Source of the DNA: an uncultured Blautia sp.
GTDB lineage: Bacteria; Bacillota; Clostridia; Lachnospirales; Lachnospiraceae
Length of the DNA: 20,933 nucleotides
Direction: 5' to 3'
Assembly: GCA_946629475.1 (NCBI GenBank)
Contig: CAMOXX010000023.1
Location: forward strand, 1 to 20,933
How positions within the stretch are numbered: the first letter of the stretch is position 1; every line of letters starts with the position of its first letter. Positions 6,719-14,574 of the stretch are shown piece by piece. The translations under genes and the position numbers were made by a program. Below the pieces are notes generated by a model. That model saw only the letters and a program-made list of their open reading frames with translations, was not told the DNA's origin and did not search any database.

Positions 6719-8119
6719 ATGGAGAAGGAACGCGCCCAGTGGGGCAGCAAAATCGGATTTATACTTGCAGCGGCAGGTTCGGCAGTCGGATTGGGAAATA
6801 TATGGAAGTTTCCCGGAAGAGCTTATGAAGGCGGAGGGGGCTGCTTCCTGCTGGTCTATCTGTTTATTGTTCTTTTTCTCGGCGTACCGATGATGATTAC
6901 GGAGTTTTCCATCGGCCGGGCGAGCCAGACCAACATTGTCGGCGCGTTCCACAAGCTGGGCCACAGGCGCTTTTCGTGGGCAGGCTGGGTCGGTGTTATC
7001 GGCGCTTTTATCATCACCTGCTATTACTGTCATGTCGGGGGCTGGGTGCTGCGCTATGTCGTCGGGTATGCGTCCGAAGCGCCGAAAATCTACGAGGATT
7101 CCCTGGGCTATTTTTATAATATGCTGGGATATCACACGGATGGATCAACCTCATTTCCGTGGGTGGCCATACTGTTCGCAGCTTTGTTTATGATCATCAA
7201 TGCCGTGGTGATCATCCGCGGAGTCGAAGGCGGTATTGAAAAGTTTAATAAGGTCGGCATGCCGGCGCTGTTCATCCTGCTGCTGATCCTGCTGGTCCGC
7301 GCCGTCACGCTGGACGGCTCCGAAGCCGGTATCCGATATATGATTTCGCTGGACTGGAGCAAGGTTACATTTGAAACCTTCCTGGCGGCGCTGGGACAGG
7401 CTTTTTACTCCCTGTCGATCGGCATGGCGATCCTGATCACTTATGGATCGTATCTTCCGAAGACAGAGAATATACCCAAAAACTCTGCTTTGATCTGCGC
7501 GATGGACACGCTGGTCGCCATGCTCGCCGGCTTTATCATCGTCCCGGCAGTGTTTGCAACCCTCGGTGAGGGGGAGGTCGGCAAGGGCGGCGGGTTTGCT
7601 TTTGTGTCTCTGGCAAAGGTGTTTGAACAGATGCCCGGCGGAACGGTTTTCGCTGTTGTGTTCTATCTGCTGCTTCTTTTTGCAGCGCTGACCTCCTGCA
7701 TGTCGCTGGTGGAAAGCATCGTGGCCTTTTTGACGGAGCATTTCTCCTGGCAGCGCAGGGGAGCAACGATCGGTGTATGCGCGGTGATGTTCTGCATCGG
7801 ATGCCTGTACACCTGCTCTCAGGCAGCGATTCCGATCAAGGGAATCTGGTTCGATGCAGCTAATGGAATTACATATCCTGCGTTCTGTGATTTTATGGAG
7901 TATCTGACCGACAGGATCATGATTCCCGTGTGTGCCCTTGGCTGCTGTATCTTTGCAGGGTGGGTCTGGAAGCCGGAAAAGGTAATCGCGGAGGTCGAAA
8001 AGACAGAAATTCGGTTTGGGCTTGCAAAGGCTTATTCCGTTCTTGTGAAATATATTGCGCCTCTGGCCATTCTGACTATACTTGTGATCAGCTTCGTTAC
8101 GGGGATGACTCTGAGCTGA
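6719..8119 (+). CDS. Sodium-dependent transporter (neurotransmitter:sodium symporter family, LeuT fold)
   Basis: A 466-residue membrane protein of the NSS/SNF family, which couples Na+ entry to uptake of amino acids or related amines. The N-terminus is diagnostic: WGSKIGFILAAAGSAVGLGN followed by IWKFPGRAYEGGGGCF, the unwound helix 1 that binds sodium and substrate, and then GVPMMITEFSIGR. FYSLSIGMAILITYGSYL in the middle matches helix 6 with its substrate contacts. The final segment is short, consistent with the 11-helix form of many bacterial members. The start ATG has GGAG 9 bases upstream. No strong -35 is seen, so it may be transcribed from the YczE-gene promoter through repeat copy 2. 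Substrate cannot be told from sequence. Confidence 0.93.
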   Translation: MEKERAQWGSKIGFILAAAGSAVGLGNIWKFPGRAYEGGGGCFLLVYLFIVLFLGVPMMITEFSIGRASQTNIVGAFHKLGHRRFSWAGWVGVIGAFIITCYYCHVGGWVLRYVVGYASEAPKIYEDSLGYFYNMLGYHTDGSTSFPWVAILFAALFMIINAVVIIRGVEGGIEKFNKVGMPALFILLLILLVRAVTLDGSEAGIRYMISLDWSKVTFETFLAALGQAFYSLSIGMAILITYGSYLPKTENIPKNSALICAMDTLVAMLAGFIIVPAVFATLGEGEVGKGGGFAFVSLAKVFEQMPGGTVFAVVFYLLLLFAALTSCMSLVESIVAFLTEHFSWQRRGATIGVCAVMFCIGCLYTCSQAAIPIKGIWFDAANGITYPAFCDFMEYLTDRIMIPVCALGCCIFAGWVWKPEKVIAEVEKTEIRFGLAKAYSVLVKYIAPLAILTILVISFVTGMTLS

Positions 8120-8179
8120 GAAGGGGTGTTTTACAGGCGGATCTGCTGACAGAAATATGATCGCTGAAAGGATATAAAA

Positions 8180-8644
8180 ATGAAGACAGATTATTACGCG
8201 CTTGCTTCCCGGCTCGAAGCGCTGATAGAGACAGAACCGTACTATATCAGCGTGTTTTCAAATGCTTCGGCGTTGATTATGGATTCCATGGAGGCATTGA
8301 ACTGGGCAGGCTTTTATCTTGTCCGGGATGGAATTTTGAAGGTCGGGCCGTTTCAGGGAAAGCCTGCCTGCGTGCTGATCGGGAGGGGAAGAGGTGTCTG
8401 TGGAACCGCATGGGCGGAGGAGAGGACGATAGTGGTACCTGATGTCCATGAATTTCCGGGACATATCGCCTGTGACAGTGCATCCCGGTCGGAGATTGTT
8501 ATTCCGGTTCATCATGGGAATGAGGTGACTGCTGTACTTGACATTGACAGCTATGAGAAGAACAGATTCTCCGATGAAGACAGGGCGGGCCTGGAGAATA
8601 TTGTGCGGATTCTGGAAAAAATGACAGATTTCTCTGATGTATAG
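8180..8644 (+). CDS. msrC: GAF-domain free methionine-(R)-sulfoxide reductase
   Basis: A 154-residue GAF-domain protein that reduces free methionine-R-sulfoxide using cysteine chemistry and thioredoxin. The three cysteines of the fRMsr family are present with the right spacing: Cys64 (GKPAC), Cys74 (GRGVCGTAW) and Cys98 (HIACDS), i.e. intervals of 10 and 24. Supporting motifs are NWAGFYL near 41-47, PDVHEFPGHIACDS, SEIVIPV and the C-terminal VLDIDSYEKNRFSDEDRAGL. Length is normal for the family. It starts 60 bases after the NSS transporter stop with AAAGGATAT upstream, and may be in the same transcript. It likely serves cytoplasmic oxidative-damage repair. Confidence 0.92.
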   Translation: MKTDYYALASRLEALIETEPYYISVFSNASALIMDSMEALNWAGFYLVRDGILKVGPFQGKPACVLIGRGRGVCGTAWAEERTIVVPDVHEFPGHIACDSASRSEIVIPVHHGNEVTAVLDIDSYEKNRFSDEDRAGLENIVRILEKMTDFSDV

Positions 8645-8652
8645 ATTTTTGC

Positions 8653-8683
8653 CTGTATCTGTGAATGTACTGAACAGATACAG
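8653..8683. other. Hairpin downstream of msrC-like gene
   Basis: CTGTATCTGT (8653-8662) and ACAGATACAG (8674-8683) form a perfect 10-bp stem with an 11-base loop just past the msrC-like stop codon. No T-run follows on the plus strand, so termination is uncertain; it may stabilise a 3' end. Confidence 0.4.
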
Positions 8684-8691
8684 CTGATGCC

Positions 8692-8722
8692 AAAAAAACG
8701 GGAAGCCTTATAAGGCTTCCCG
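8692..8722 (-). terminator. Intrinsic terminator of tRNA-Arg
   Basis: Perfect 24-bp palindrome CGGGAAGCCTTA/TAAGGCTTCCCG (8699-8722) followed on the minus strand by a run of seven T (8692-8698). It sits 15 bases past the tRNA 3' end. Confidence 0.92.
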
Positions 8723-8737
8723 CTCTTCTAAAGGTTA

Positions 8738-8811
8738 CGTGCGTTAGAGGATTCGAACCCCCGGCCTTTTGGTCCGTAGCCAAACGCTCTATCCAGCTGA
8801 GCTAAACGCAC
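8738..8811 (-). tRNA. tRNA-Arg (anticodon ACG)
   Basis: On the minus strand a complete cloverleaf is readable: acceptor stem GTGCGTT/AACGCAC, T8A9, D arm GCTCAGCTGGATAGAGC, anticodon stem TTTGG/CCAAA with loop CTACGGA (anticodon ACG, plus-strand 8775-8777), a short variable region, and T-loop TTCGAAT. The discriminator is G. CCA is not encoded and must be added after transcription. ACG is normally edited to ICG to read CGU, CGC and CGA. It has its own promoter and terminator. Confidence 0.96.
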
Positions 8812-8853
8812 ACGCTGCAAAAGATTGATGCAATCATCTTCGCAACAATAGAT

Positions 8854-8882
8854 ACTATAATACGATTATTCTTCTTTGTCAA
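8854..8882 (-). promoter_or_regulatory. Promoter of tRNA-Arg
   Basis: On the minus strand TTGACA (8877-8882), a 17-base spacer and TATAGT (8854-8859), about 36 bases upstream of the mature tRNA. The -35 box lies inside the last codons of the XRE regulator gene, so the tRNA can be transcribed independently of it. Confidence 0.75.
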
Positions 8883-9231
8883 CAATTTTTTTTGTTTTTG
8901 CGGTTGTTTTTGCTGCCTTTGGTTTTCCAGCCGAATGCTGCTGGAGGCCGTTAGATTTTCGAAGGTCATCAATCAGTGCCTGTATATGCGCCCGCTGTAC
9001 CGGCGTGAGGCCTGCCGCATCTACGATAATTCTTTCTGTATCCATTTCGAGAAGATGGTCCACAGAACAGGAAAAGTAAAGTGCGATCCTGCGCAGCATT
9101 TCGACCGATGGAGCTATATTTTCATTTTCCCAGTTACATACAGTCTGCTTTTTTACTCCAAGCTCATCTGCTAAATCAACTTCGGTAAGCCGCATGGATT
9201 TACGCATTTCCCGGATTTGACTGCCCAACAT
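8866..9231 (-). CDS. XRE-family helix-turn-helix transcriptional regulator
   Basis: A 121-residue DNA-binding protein. Residues about 4-60 form a classic Cro/C1-type HTH: IREMRKSMRLTEVDLADELG, then VKKQTVCNWENENIAPSVEM and LRRIALYFSCSVDHLL. The ATG at 9231 has AGGAGGGG just upstream. After the HTH there is a helical TPVQRAHIQALIDDL segment and a lysine-rich tail (KPKAAKTTAKTKK) of unknown use. The target is not known; the gene is divergent from the HAD phosphatase gene and immediately precedes tRNA-Arg. An extended -10-like TGCTATTTT lies in the upstream minus strand but without a good -35. Confidence 0.9.
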   Translation of the reverse strand: MLGSQIREMRKSMRLTEVDLADELGVKKQTVCNWENENIAPSVEMLRRIALYFSCSVDHLLEMDTERIIVDAAGLTPVQRAHIQALIDDLRKSNGLQQHSAGKPKAAKTTAKTKKIVDKEE

Positions 9232-9324
9232 AGCTTCCCCTCCTCTTTGTAAAAACTCTGTTTTGTTAAAATAGCATAAGTAGAGGATAATCGAAAAATA
9301 CTAATGTATTATATAATGTTTTCC

Positions 9325-9353
9325 TTGCAAACAGAATTAGAAATTGCTAAGAT
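9325..9353 (+). promoter_or_regulatory. Candidate promoter of the HAD phosphatase gene
   Basis: TTGCAA (9325-9330), a 17-base spacer and TAAGAT (9348-9353), 30 bases before the ATG at 9385, with GAGGAGGAC in the leader. Nearby ATTATATAAT (9309-9318) is palindromic and could serve either strand. Confidence 0.45.
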
Positions 9354-9384
9354 TTTTTTGACTTTATAGAGGAGGACGAGACAC

Positions 9385-10047
9385 ATGAAGTACCGCTGTC
9401 TGGTGCTTGATCACGATGACACGGTTGTGAACAGCACCTCAACCATACATTATCCGGCTTATGTCGCCTACATGGAAAAAGAAAAACCCGGAAAGCCGCT
9501 TTTATCCCTGGAGGAGTATTTCCGATACAATTTTGATCCGGGAGTGATTCCAATGTTCCGGGATATCTGCGGACTGACTGAAAAGGAGATGGAGGAGGAA
9601 GAAATCTTCTGGTCGGACTATGTGAAGGAGCATGTCCCGAAAGCATACCCCGGAATCCGGGAGATCCTGTGGGAGCATAAAAAGAACGGAGGACTGATTT
9701 GCGTGGTGTCGCATTCCTTCCGGCATTATGTCCTTCGGGATTATCGGGAAAACGGCCTGCCGGAGCCTGATCTGGCATTTGGCTGGGAACTGGATGCATC
9801 CCTTCGGAAGCCGGAGCCCTGGTCCCTGTTTGAGATTATGAAGACATACGGCCTTGCCCCGTCAGATATGCTGGTTCTTGATGATCTGAAGCCGGGATAC
9901 GACATGGCAAAGGCGGCCGGAGTACCGTTTGCTGCGGCAGGATGGGCGAACAATGTTCCTGAAATCATGAATTTTATGAGAAAGCACTGCGAGAGATATT
10001 TCCGGTCGGTGGAAGAGTTTGCGGAATACCTGAACCTGACGCTGTGA
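9385..10047 (+). CDS. HAD-superfamily hydrolase (phosphatase-like)
   Basis: A 220-residue cytoplasmic hydrolase with all four HAD motifs: motif I LVLDHDDT with nucleophile Asp9 and acid/base Asp11; motif II Ser109 in CVVSHS; motif III Lys142 in LRKPEPW; and motif IV Asp166/Asp167 in VLDDLKPGYDMAKAAG. The helical cap lies between residues about 20 and 90, as in the phosphoglycolate phosphatase-like C1 group. The ATG has AGAGGAGGACGAG upstream. The substrate is likely a small phosphorylated metabolite but cannot be named. It stands alone on the plus strand between a divergent regulator and the sugar operon. Confidence 0.9.
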   Translation: MKYRCLVLDHDDTVVNSTSTIHYPAYVAYMEKEKPGKPLLSLEEYFRYNFDPGVIPMFRDICGLTEKEMEEEEIFWSDYVKEHVPKAYPGIREILWEHKKNGGLICVVSHSFRHYVLRDYRENGLPEPDLAFGWELDASLRKPEPWSLFEIMKTYGLAPSDMLVLDDLKPGYDMAKAAGVPFAAAGWANNVPEIMNFMRKHCERYFRSVEEFAEYLNLTL

Positions 10048-10081
10048 AGCGCGGATAAAATCATGACGATATTTTGTGCTT

Positions 10082-10128
10082 TTTTTGACCTTTCTGCTGA
10101 GGAAAAGGTCAAAAAGGTCGAAATATCA
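10082..10128. promoter_or_regulatory. Inverted repeat and tandem half-sites, candidate operator
   Basis: TTTTTGACCTTT (10082-10093) and AAAGGTCAAAAA (10104-10115) form a perfect 12-bp inverted repeat with a 10-base spacer, and a further AAAAGGTCGAAA half-site follows directly. No T-run follows the stem in either direction, so this is not a standard terminator. It sits about 100 bases before the sugar isomerase start and may bind a dimeric regulator controlling that operon. Confidence 0.35.
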
Positions 10129-10174
10129 TATAAAAAAGTACAATAAAAGTGAGGACGAACGACACGGTGCCGAG

Positions 10175-10180
10175 TATAAT
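10175..10180 (+). promoter_or_regulatory. -10 element upstream of the isomerase/oxidoreductase operon
   Basis: A consensus TATAAT lies 47 bases before the ATG at 10228. The region 17 bases upstream (AGGACG) is a poor -35, as expected for a promoter that depends on an activator or is otherwise regulated. Confidence 0.45.
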
Positions 10181-10227
10181 GGGCATATCGAAACTATGTA
10201 GAGTTTGCTGGAAAGGAGCCTTATATT

Positions 10228-11073
10228 ATGAGCAATGAAAAGAAACTTCCGGTAGCGATCCAGGTTTACGGACTCAGAGATCTGCTGGAGAATACCCCTG
10301 AGAATTTCAAAGATGTAATGCAGAAGGTCAAGGACCTCGGATACGATGGGGTTGAGCTTGCCGGACTTTACGGTCTTGAGCCCGCTTTCGTAAAGAAAAC
10401 TCTCGACGAAGTCGGCCTGGTTCCGGTCAGCGCCCATGTTGCTTTTGCTGAGATGATGGATGACCTCGACAAGGTTATCGCAGATTACACCACAATCGGC
10501 GTACAGTATCTTGTTATGCCGTACATGGCAGAAGAATACCGCCCGGTAAATCCGGAAGGCTTTGAGAGATTCCTTCCTATGCTGAATGAAGTCGGTGAGA
10601 AGATCCACAAAGCAGGCATGACTTTCCTTTATCATAACCATGACTTCGAATTTGTGAAGCTTCCGGACGGCAGATGGGGCTACGATGCGATGTTCGAAGC
10701 AATCCCGCACGACAATCTGATGCCTGAGCTGGATACCTGCTGGTGCGACGTCGCGACAGGCGAAGCTCCCGCATTTATCCGCAAGTATACGGACCGCATC
10801 CCGGTAGTTCATCTGAAGGACTACATCAAGAAGGGTGAAGTCAAGAACATGTACAAGCTGATCGGAATCGATTCTGAAGAAGGCGGCGAGGAAGCCGGAT
10901 ACTTCGGACTCCGCCCGGTAGGCTTTGGCCAGATGATCTGGGAGCCGGTTCTCGAAGCAGCTCTGGATGCACATTCAAAATGGGTTGTTGTTGAGCAGGA
11001 TGAGCACTATGAAGTGGATCCGCTGGAGTGCGCAAGAAGAAGCCGCGAGTATCTGAAAATTCTCGGCTGGTAA
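10228..11073 (+). CDS. Sugar phosphate isomerase/epimerase (IolE/AP-endonuclease 2-like TIM barrel)
   Basis: A 281-residue TIM-barrel protein of the xylose isomerase-like superfamily. These enzymes bind a divalent metal and isomerise, epimerise or dehydrate sugars and inositols. Strand and ligand motifs are visible in order: PVAIQVYGLRD (8-18), DGVELAG, HNHDFEF (His138 and neighbours), ELDTCWCD with Asp169, VVHLKDY with His195, and VVVEQDEHY with Glu256. GGAAAGGAG precedes the ATG. It is followed after 91 bases by a Gfo/Idh/MocA oxidoreductase in the same direction; this pairing is common in inositol- or rare-sugar-degrading operons, but the substrate is not fixed by sequence. Codon choice looks strongly biased, suggesting high expression. 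Confidence 0.9.
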   Translation: MSNEKKLPVAIQVYGLRDLLENTPENFKDVMQKVKDLGYDGVELAGLYGLEPAFVKKTLDEVGLVPVSAHVAFAEMMDDLDKVIADYTTIGVQYLVMPYMAEEYRPVNPEGFERFLPMLNEVGEKIHKAGMTFLYHNHDFEFVKLPDGRWGYDAMFEAIPHDNLMPELDTCWCDVATGEAPAFIRKYTDRIPVVHLKDYIKKGEVKNMYKLIGIDSEEGGEEAGYFGLRPVGFGQMIWEPVLEAALDAHSKWVVVEQDEHYEVDPLECARRSREYLKILGW

Positions 11074-11164
11074 TTCTTCAGCAGAGCAGCTCTTTTACCT
11101 GGACGCCAAAGCGGGCAGTACAGGGCACTGAAAGGTTAACATTCATCTTAAAAAGGAGATCAAA

Positions 11165-12445
11165 ATGAAAGAAATGAGAATAGCCATCATCGGCTGCGGT
11201 ATGATTTCACACAGACATATGACCGTTATCGAGAACCTGAACAATCTCGGATATAATCTGAAGGTCGTTGCAGCTGCAGAAGTCAAGAAGGACAGACTGG
11301 AAGCATGGGGCAAACAGTACGGCCTCGACGAGAAGGATCTGTATCAGGACTTCCGTGAAATGCTGAAACGTGACGACATTGATGAGGTTGAGGTCTGCGT
11401 ACACAACAACCTTCATACTTCTGTCGCTACTGCAGTTATGGCAGCAGGTTTCCCGTGCTATTCCGAAAAACCGATGGCAGCCAGCTATGCAGATGCCAAA
11501 ATTCTTTATGATGCTCAGAAGAAATACGGCCAGAAGCTGGCAATCCAGATCAGCTCCATCTACAATCCGCAGACCCGTATTGCTAAGGAAATGATCGCAG
11601 AAGGCAAGCTCGGTAAAGTTTATCACGCAAGATCCGTAGGCCACAGACGTCAGGGACGTCCGGGCTATGATATGCCTTTCTTCAGCCCGGATTTCATCAA
11701 TCCGAAGATTGGCGTTCATGGACCGCTGTTCGATCTTGGAATTTATCATCTGGCTCAGATGCTCTATGTGCTTGGCATGCCGGAGCTTGAGAGCGTTTAC
11801 GGCTTCCAGAGCTGCGATTACTGGACCGATCCGGCCATTGACAAACTTGTCGGCCGTACTGCTCCGGTAGAGGATCTTGGTGTTGGCCTTGCCCGTTTCA
11901 AAGGCGGCCTCAGCATGGATATCTATGAAGACTGGGCTATTCATATGGAAGATATCGGATCCAGCTTTATTGTTGGTTCCAAGGGCGGCCTGAAGTTTAC
12001 AGATGTTGACCAGACCGGCGGCCCGATGGCTGTTCCGGCAGGCGGAAACATCGTAGGCGGCGGAAAGCTTCAGCTTCCGAGACTTACCTACTATGGAGTA
12101 GATGACAAGGCAAGGCTCTTCGAGACCCAGCTTGACTGCGCGATCGGTGACATCACCGGCCAGCAGGAGCTCCTCATCCATCCGGAGATGGCTATCTACA
12201 ATGACAACCAGCTTCAGTGGTACTCCTATCTGTGGGGCGATCTTAACGACGAGACCAGAATCGACTCCCCGTACATCGCAATGCAGACCGCATTCCTGTC
12301 AGAGGGTGTTGTTCTCTCCAGTGAGCTTGGCCGCAGCGTGACAGCTGATGAGATCAAGGCTATGGCGAAGTCCATCGCTCTGCGTGAGCAGGAGACCGAG
12401 TTCGGCAAGATCACCTATGAATTTGATGATTACAAAGCTGACTGA
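11165..12445 (+). CDS. Gfo/Idh/MocA family NAD(P)-dependent oxidoreductase
   Basis: A 426-residue dehydrogenase. The N-terminal Rossmann domain shows IAIIGCGMISHRHM (GxGxxx loop at about 10-15) and the family signature SEKPMA with Glu101-Lys102-Pro103. HNNLH at 80-84 is the usual cofactor-side loop. The C-terminal alpha/beta domain starts near residue 125 and carries a GVHGPLFDLGIYHLAQML segment, where the DLGIYH Asp and His are probable catalytic residues. Length exceeds the usual 330-390 residues because of extra C-terminal sequence. AAAAAGGAGATC precedes the ATG. With the upstream isomerase it forms a two-gene operon closed by a strong terminator, so both probably act on one sugar or cyclitol. 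The substrate is unknown. Confidence 0.92.
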   Translation: MKEMRIAIIGCGMISHRHMTVIENLNNLGYNLKVVAAAEVKKDRLEAWGKQYGLDEKDLYQDFREMLKRDDIDEVEVCVHNNLHTSVATAVMAAGFPCYSEKPMAASYADAKILYDAQKKYGQKLAIQISSIYNPQTRIAKEMIAEGKLGKVYHARSVGHRRQGRPGYDMPFFSPDFINPKIGVHGPLFDLGIYHLAQMLYVLGMPELESVYGFQSCDYWTDPAIDKLVGRTAPVEDLGVGLARFKGGLSMDIYEDWAIHMEDIGSSFIVGSKGGLKFTDVDQTGGPMAVPAGGNIVGGGKLQLPRLTYYGVDDKARLFETQLDCAIGDITGQQELLIHPEMAIYNDNQLQWYSYLWGDLNDETRIDSPYIAMQTAFLSEGVVLSSELGRSVTADEIKAMAKSIALREQETEFGKITYEFDDYKAD

Positions 12446-12470
12446 TAAAACATGATCAGAGCCTGACAAT

Positions 12471-12510
12471 AGGGCCGTGAAAAAGGAGACTTTTTCACGG
12501 CCCTGTTTTA
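12471..12510 (+). terminator. Intrinsic terminator of the isomerase/oxidoreductase operon
   Basis: Perfect 14-bp stem AGGGCCGTGAAAAA (12471-12484) with TTTTTCACGGCCCT (12491-12504), loop GGAGAC, then GTTTTA. Its right arm overlaps the likely -35 region of the next promoter. Confidence 0.92.
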
Positions 12511-12519
12511 TGCTATAAT
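12491..12519 (+). promoter_or_regulatory. Promoter of the TerB/BrxD/helicase operon
   Basis: Extended -10 TGCTATAAT (TATAAT at 12514-12519) with a weak -35 (TTTTTC/TTTTCA at about 12491-12497, spacing 16-17). Transcription would start near 12526, giving about 40 bases of leader before the ATG at 12568. The -35 lies inside the terminator stem of the preceding operon. Confidence 0.65.
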
Positions 12520-12567
12520 GAACCGGACAGGAACCGATGGCGGCGTAAATGAAACCGGGGATATGTT

Positions 12568-14574
12568 ATGACAATTGCGGATCTTACAGCGTATGCATCT
12601 TCAAAATACCATATCGAGGAAGAACACAAGTGGAACGATTTCCCCGGATTTTCGGTTCTGGTTAACCCTTTTACCGGAAAATGGGCGGCCCTGCTGATGC
12701 GGAAGTGGGATCAGAATACAGGGTCGGAGATTGAGATCTGTGATATCAGATGCGGGGCTCAGGTCCTGAAGGAAATACGGGAGACTTATCTTGTGCCGCC
12801 TTTCCGCATGCACGGCAGCAAGTGGGTCGGGGTGCGGTTCAGCTCTGTTACGGATCCTGCAGTGGTCTGCAGTCTTTTTGACCGCGCGGTAAATCTGGAA
12901 AAGCAGAGAGGATTTACGATTGTTCTGGACAGTCAGGAAAAGAATCATGACTATCCTTACAGAGAGACGAAGCTGCCGCCAAGGGAGGCCGGGGACCGGC
13001 GCGTCCAGACCTCGAAACCTCGTCAGAGGAGGATACATGAATACCTGGCAGACGCGCTCTTTGCGGGAGCCCCTTCTGACCGCGAACGGGAGGCGGCAGT
13101 GCCGGGGATGATCCGCAAAATGAGGGAGCTGTACTCACCGGGAGATGGGTCGATCCGTCAGAGAAGCCTGAATTTTTATATTCAGGGAAAGTATATGAAG
13201 GATTACGAGGACAATGCCCCGTGGACCGGGAACCTCCGGCTTTTCTTTCCTTCCTACCATGACCTGAACACGCAGCAGCTCCGGGGATATTTTACCTGGA
13301 GAGCCGGCGCGCGTAAGGGGATCTACGCGAAAACGTGCGAGTCGTACGCATATATATTCATCTATGAACTGCTGAATGGAATCGGCGCGGATTCGGCGGA
13401 AAAGTCACTGGACATCCTGGAGAGGTTTATGGAGGGGGCCGGATGGCTTGAGGCGGAAATGCGTGAAAATGTTCAGAGATGGATGCTTGACTTTTCCATA
13501 CTGAACGGGCTCCCCGCGGAAACGGCGCGCAGGTATATGAATCCGGCCATCGTGGAAATGGACGGGGCGCTGTCCGTCCTGATGCATCCGGAAAACCGTA
13601 CGGACCGTGAGGTGGTTTCGGCCCTGAACCTGCTGTCCGGGAATAAGCCGGATGCGATGCCGGCGGTACAGCAGAACGGGGAAGAAGGAATCCATCTGGT
13701 TGCGGAGGTATGGCGCTGTGCCTTATCAGGCTGCAGGGAGGAAGGGCAGGATCTGTTCATGCTCTGCTTCGGAAGAATGTATTCTTTTCGCTGGAGCCCT
13801 ATGAGAAATGCCCTTTACTGGCCAAAAACAAAACCGGATACAGCAGAATACAGGCTGGATGACTGCAGACTCTTTTTTTTCGATGGGAGTGAATGGATGG
13901 AGCGCTGCTATCGAAAGCTTTATTTTGACCAGGATTTTATGGAAGGGCTTTTCCATGAGACGGACCGGAAGCTGAGACAGTACCTGAAAATCGGGCGGGC
14001 ACTGAGAAAAAGGCAGAAGGAAGCCTGGGCAGAGCCTTACATTGATGCGGTGATCGAGGCGGACAGGAAGGCGAAGGAGGAAGCAGCCAGGCCGAAGGTT
14101 GAGATTGATTTTTCCGGACTGGACAGGATCCGGCAGGATTCCGCGATTACCCGGGACAGTCTGCTTGTGGAGGAACCCGGGGAGGGGCAGGCAGTTATTA
14201 TCCCGTCGGACGGCAGTGCTGCGCCGGTCATGCGGGAGAAAAAGATGGAGAACGACTCTGCTCCGGATGTGCGCGGGAACGAAAAAGAGAGCGGTTCTTC
14301 GCATCCTGCACAGGAAAGCAGCGGCAGGCAGGAAGAGCAGATACCTGCGGCGGAAAGAATCCTGCGTGCCCTGCTTAACGGGGATGCGGTGGAAGAGATG
14401 GTGCGGATGCATTATCTGATGCCGTCCATTGCGGCGGATGAGATTAACGAAGCCTGTTACGAGATGATCGGAGACAACGTGGTGGACTGCGACGGGGACA
14501 GACTGTTCCTGATCGATGATTATATAGAAGAACTGAAAGCGCTGCTGGACATAAGGCAAAGTCCTTGGTGCTGA
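12568..14574 (+). CDS. YjbR-like/TerB-N/TerB-C multidomain protein
   Basis: A 668-residue cytoplasmic protein, first gene of the BREX-like ATPase/helicase operon. Residues about 10-120 look like a MmcQ/YjbR-type domain (HKWNDFPGFSVLVNP, KWAALLMRKWD, VPPFRMHGSKWVGVRF). Residues about 195-400 match TerB-N: LNFYIQGKYMKDYEDNAPWT, FFPSYHDLNTQQLRGYFTWR, then SYAYIFIYELLNGIG. A variable region with a basic helical stretch (475-510) leads to the TerB-C signature VEIDFSGLDRIRQDSAITRD (511-530), a disordered Glu/Ser-rich linker (540-592) and a final helical domain (595-660, ILRALLNG..EEMVRMHYLMPSIAADEIN). TerB-N/TerB-C proteins are thought to be scaffolds or sensors in stress and DNA-processing systems. 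No nuclease or kinase motif is seen. The start follows CCGGGGATATGTT, a modest ribosome binding site. Confidence 0.85.
   Translation: MTIADLTAYASSKYHIEEEHKWNDFPGFSVLVNPFTGKWAALLMRKWDQNTGSEIEICDIRCGAQVLKEIRETYLVPPFRMHGSKWVGVRFSSVTDPAVVCSLFDRAVNLEKQRGFTIVLDSQEKNHDYPYRETKLPPREAGDRRVQTSKPRQRRIHEYLADALFAGAPSDREREAAVPGMIRKMRELYSPGDGSIRQRSLNFYIQGKYMKDYEDNAPWTGNLRLFFPSYHDLNTQQLRGYFTWRAGARKGIYAKTCESYAYIFIYELLNGIGADSAEKSLDILERFMEGAGWLEAEMRENVQRWMLDFSILNGLPAETARRYMNPAIVEMDGALSVLMHPENRTDREVVSALNLLSGNKPDAMPAVQQNGEEGIHLVAEVWRCALSGCREEGQDLFMLCFGRMYSFRWSPMRNALYWPKTKPDTAEYRLDDCRLFFFDGSEWMERCYRKLYFDQDFMEGLFHETDRKLRQYLKIGRALRKRQKEAWAEPYIDAVIEADRKAKEEAARPKVEIDFSGLDRIRQDSAITRDSLLVEEPGEGQAVIIPSDGSAAPVMREKKMENDSAPDVRGNEKESGSSHPAQESSGRQEEQIPAAERILRALLNGDAVEEMVRMHYLMPSIAADEINEACYEMIGDNVVDCDGDRLFLIDDYIEELKALLDIRQSPWC

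Noticed and set aside
10082..10115. Rho-independent terminator of the HAD gene
   Set aside because: The stem is AT-rich with A-runs following it in both directions and no T-run; it is better viewed as an inverted-repeat site.
10126..10974. 282-residue ORF antisense to the sugar isomerase
   Set aside because: Same cause as above; the sense gene has metal-ligand motifs and a good ribosome binding site.
11207..12181. 324-residue ORF antisense to the oxidoreductase
   Set aside because: No recognisable domain or ribosome binding site; the sense strand is a clear Gfo/Idh/MocA enzyme with biased codons that leave the opposite frame open.
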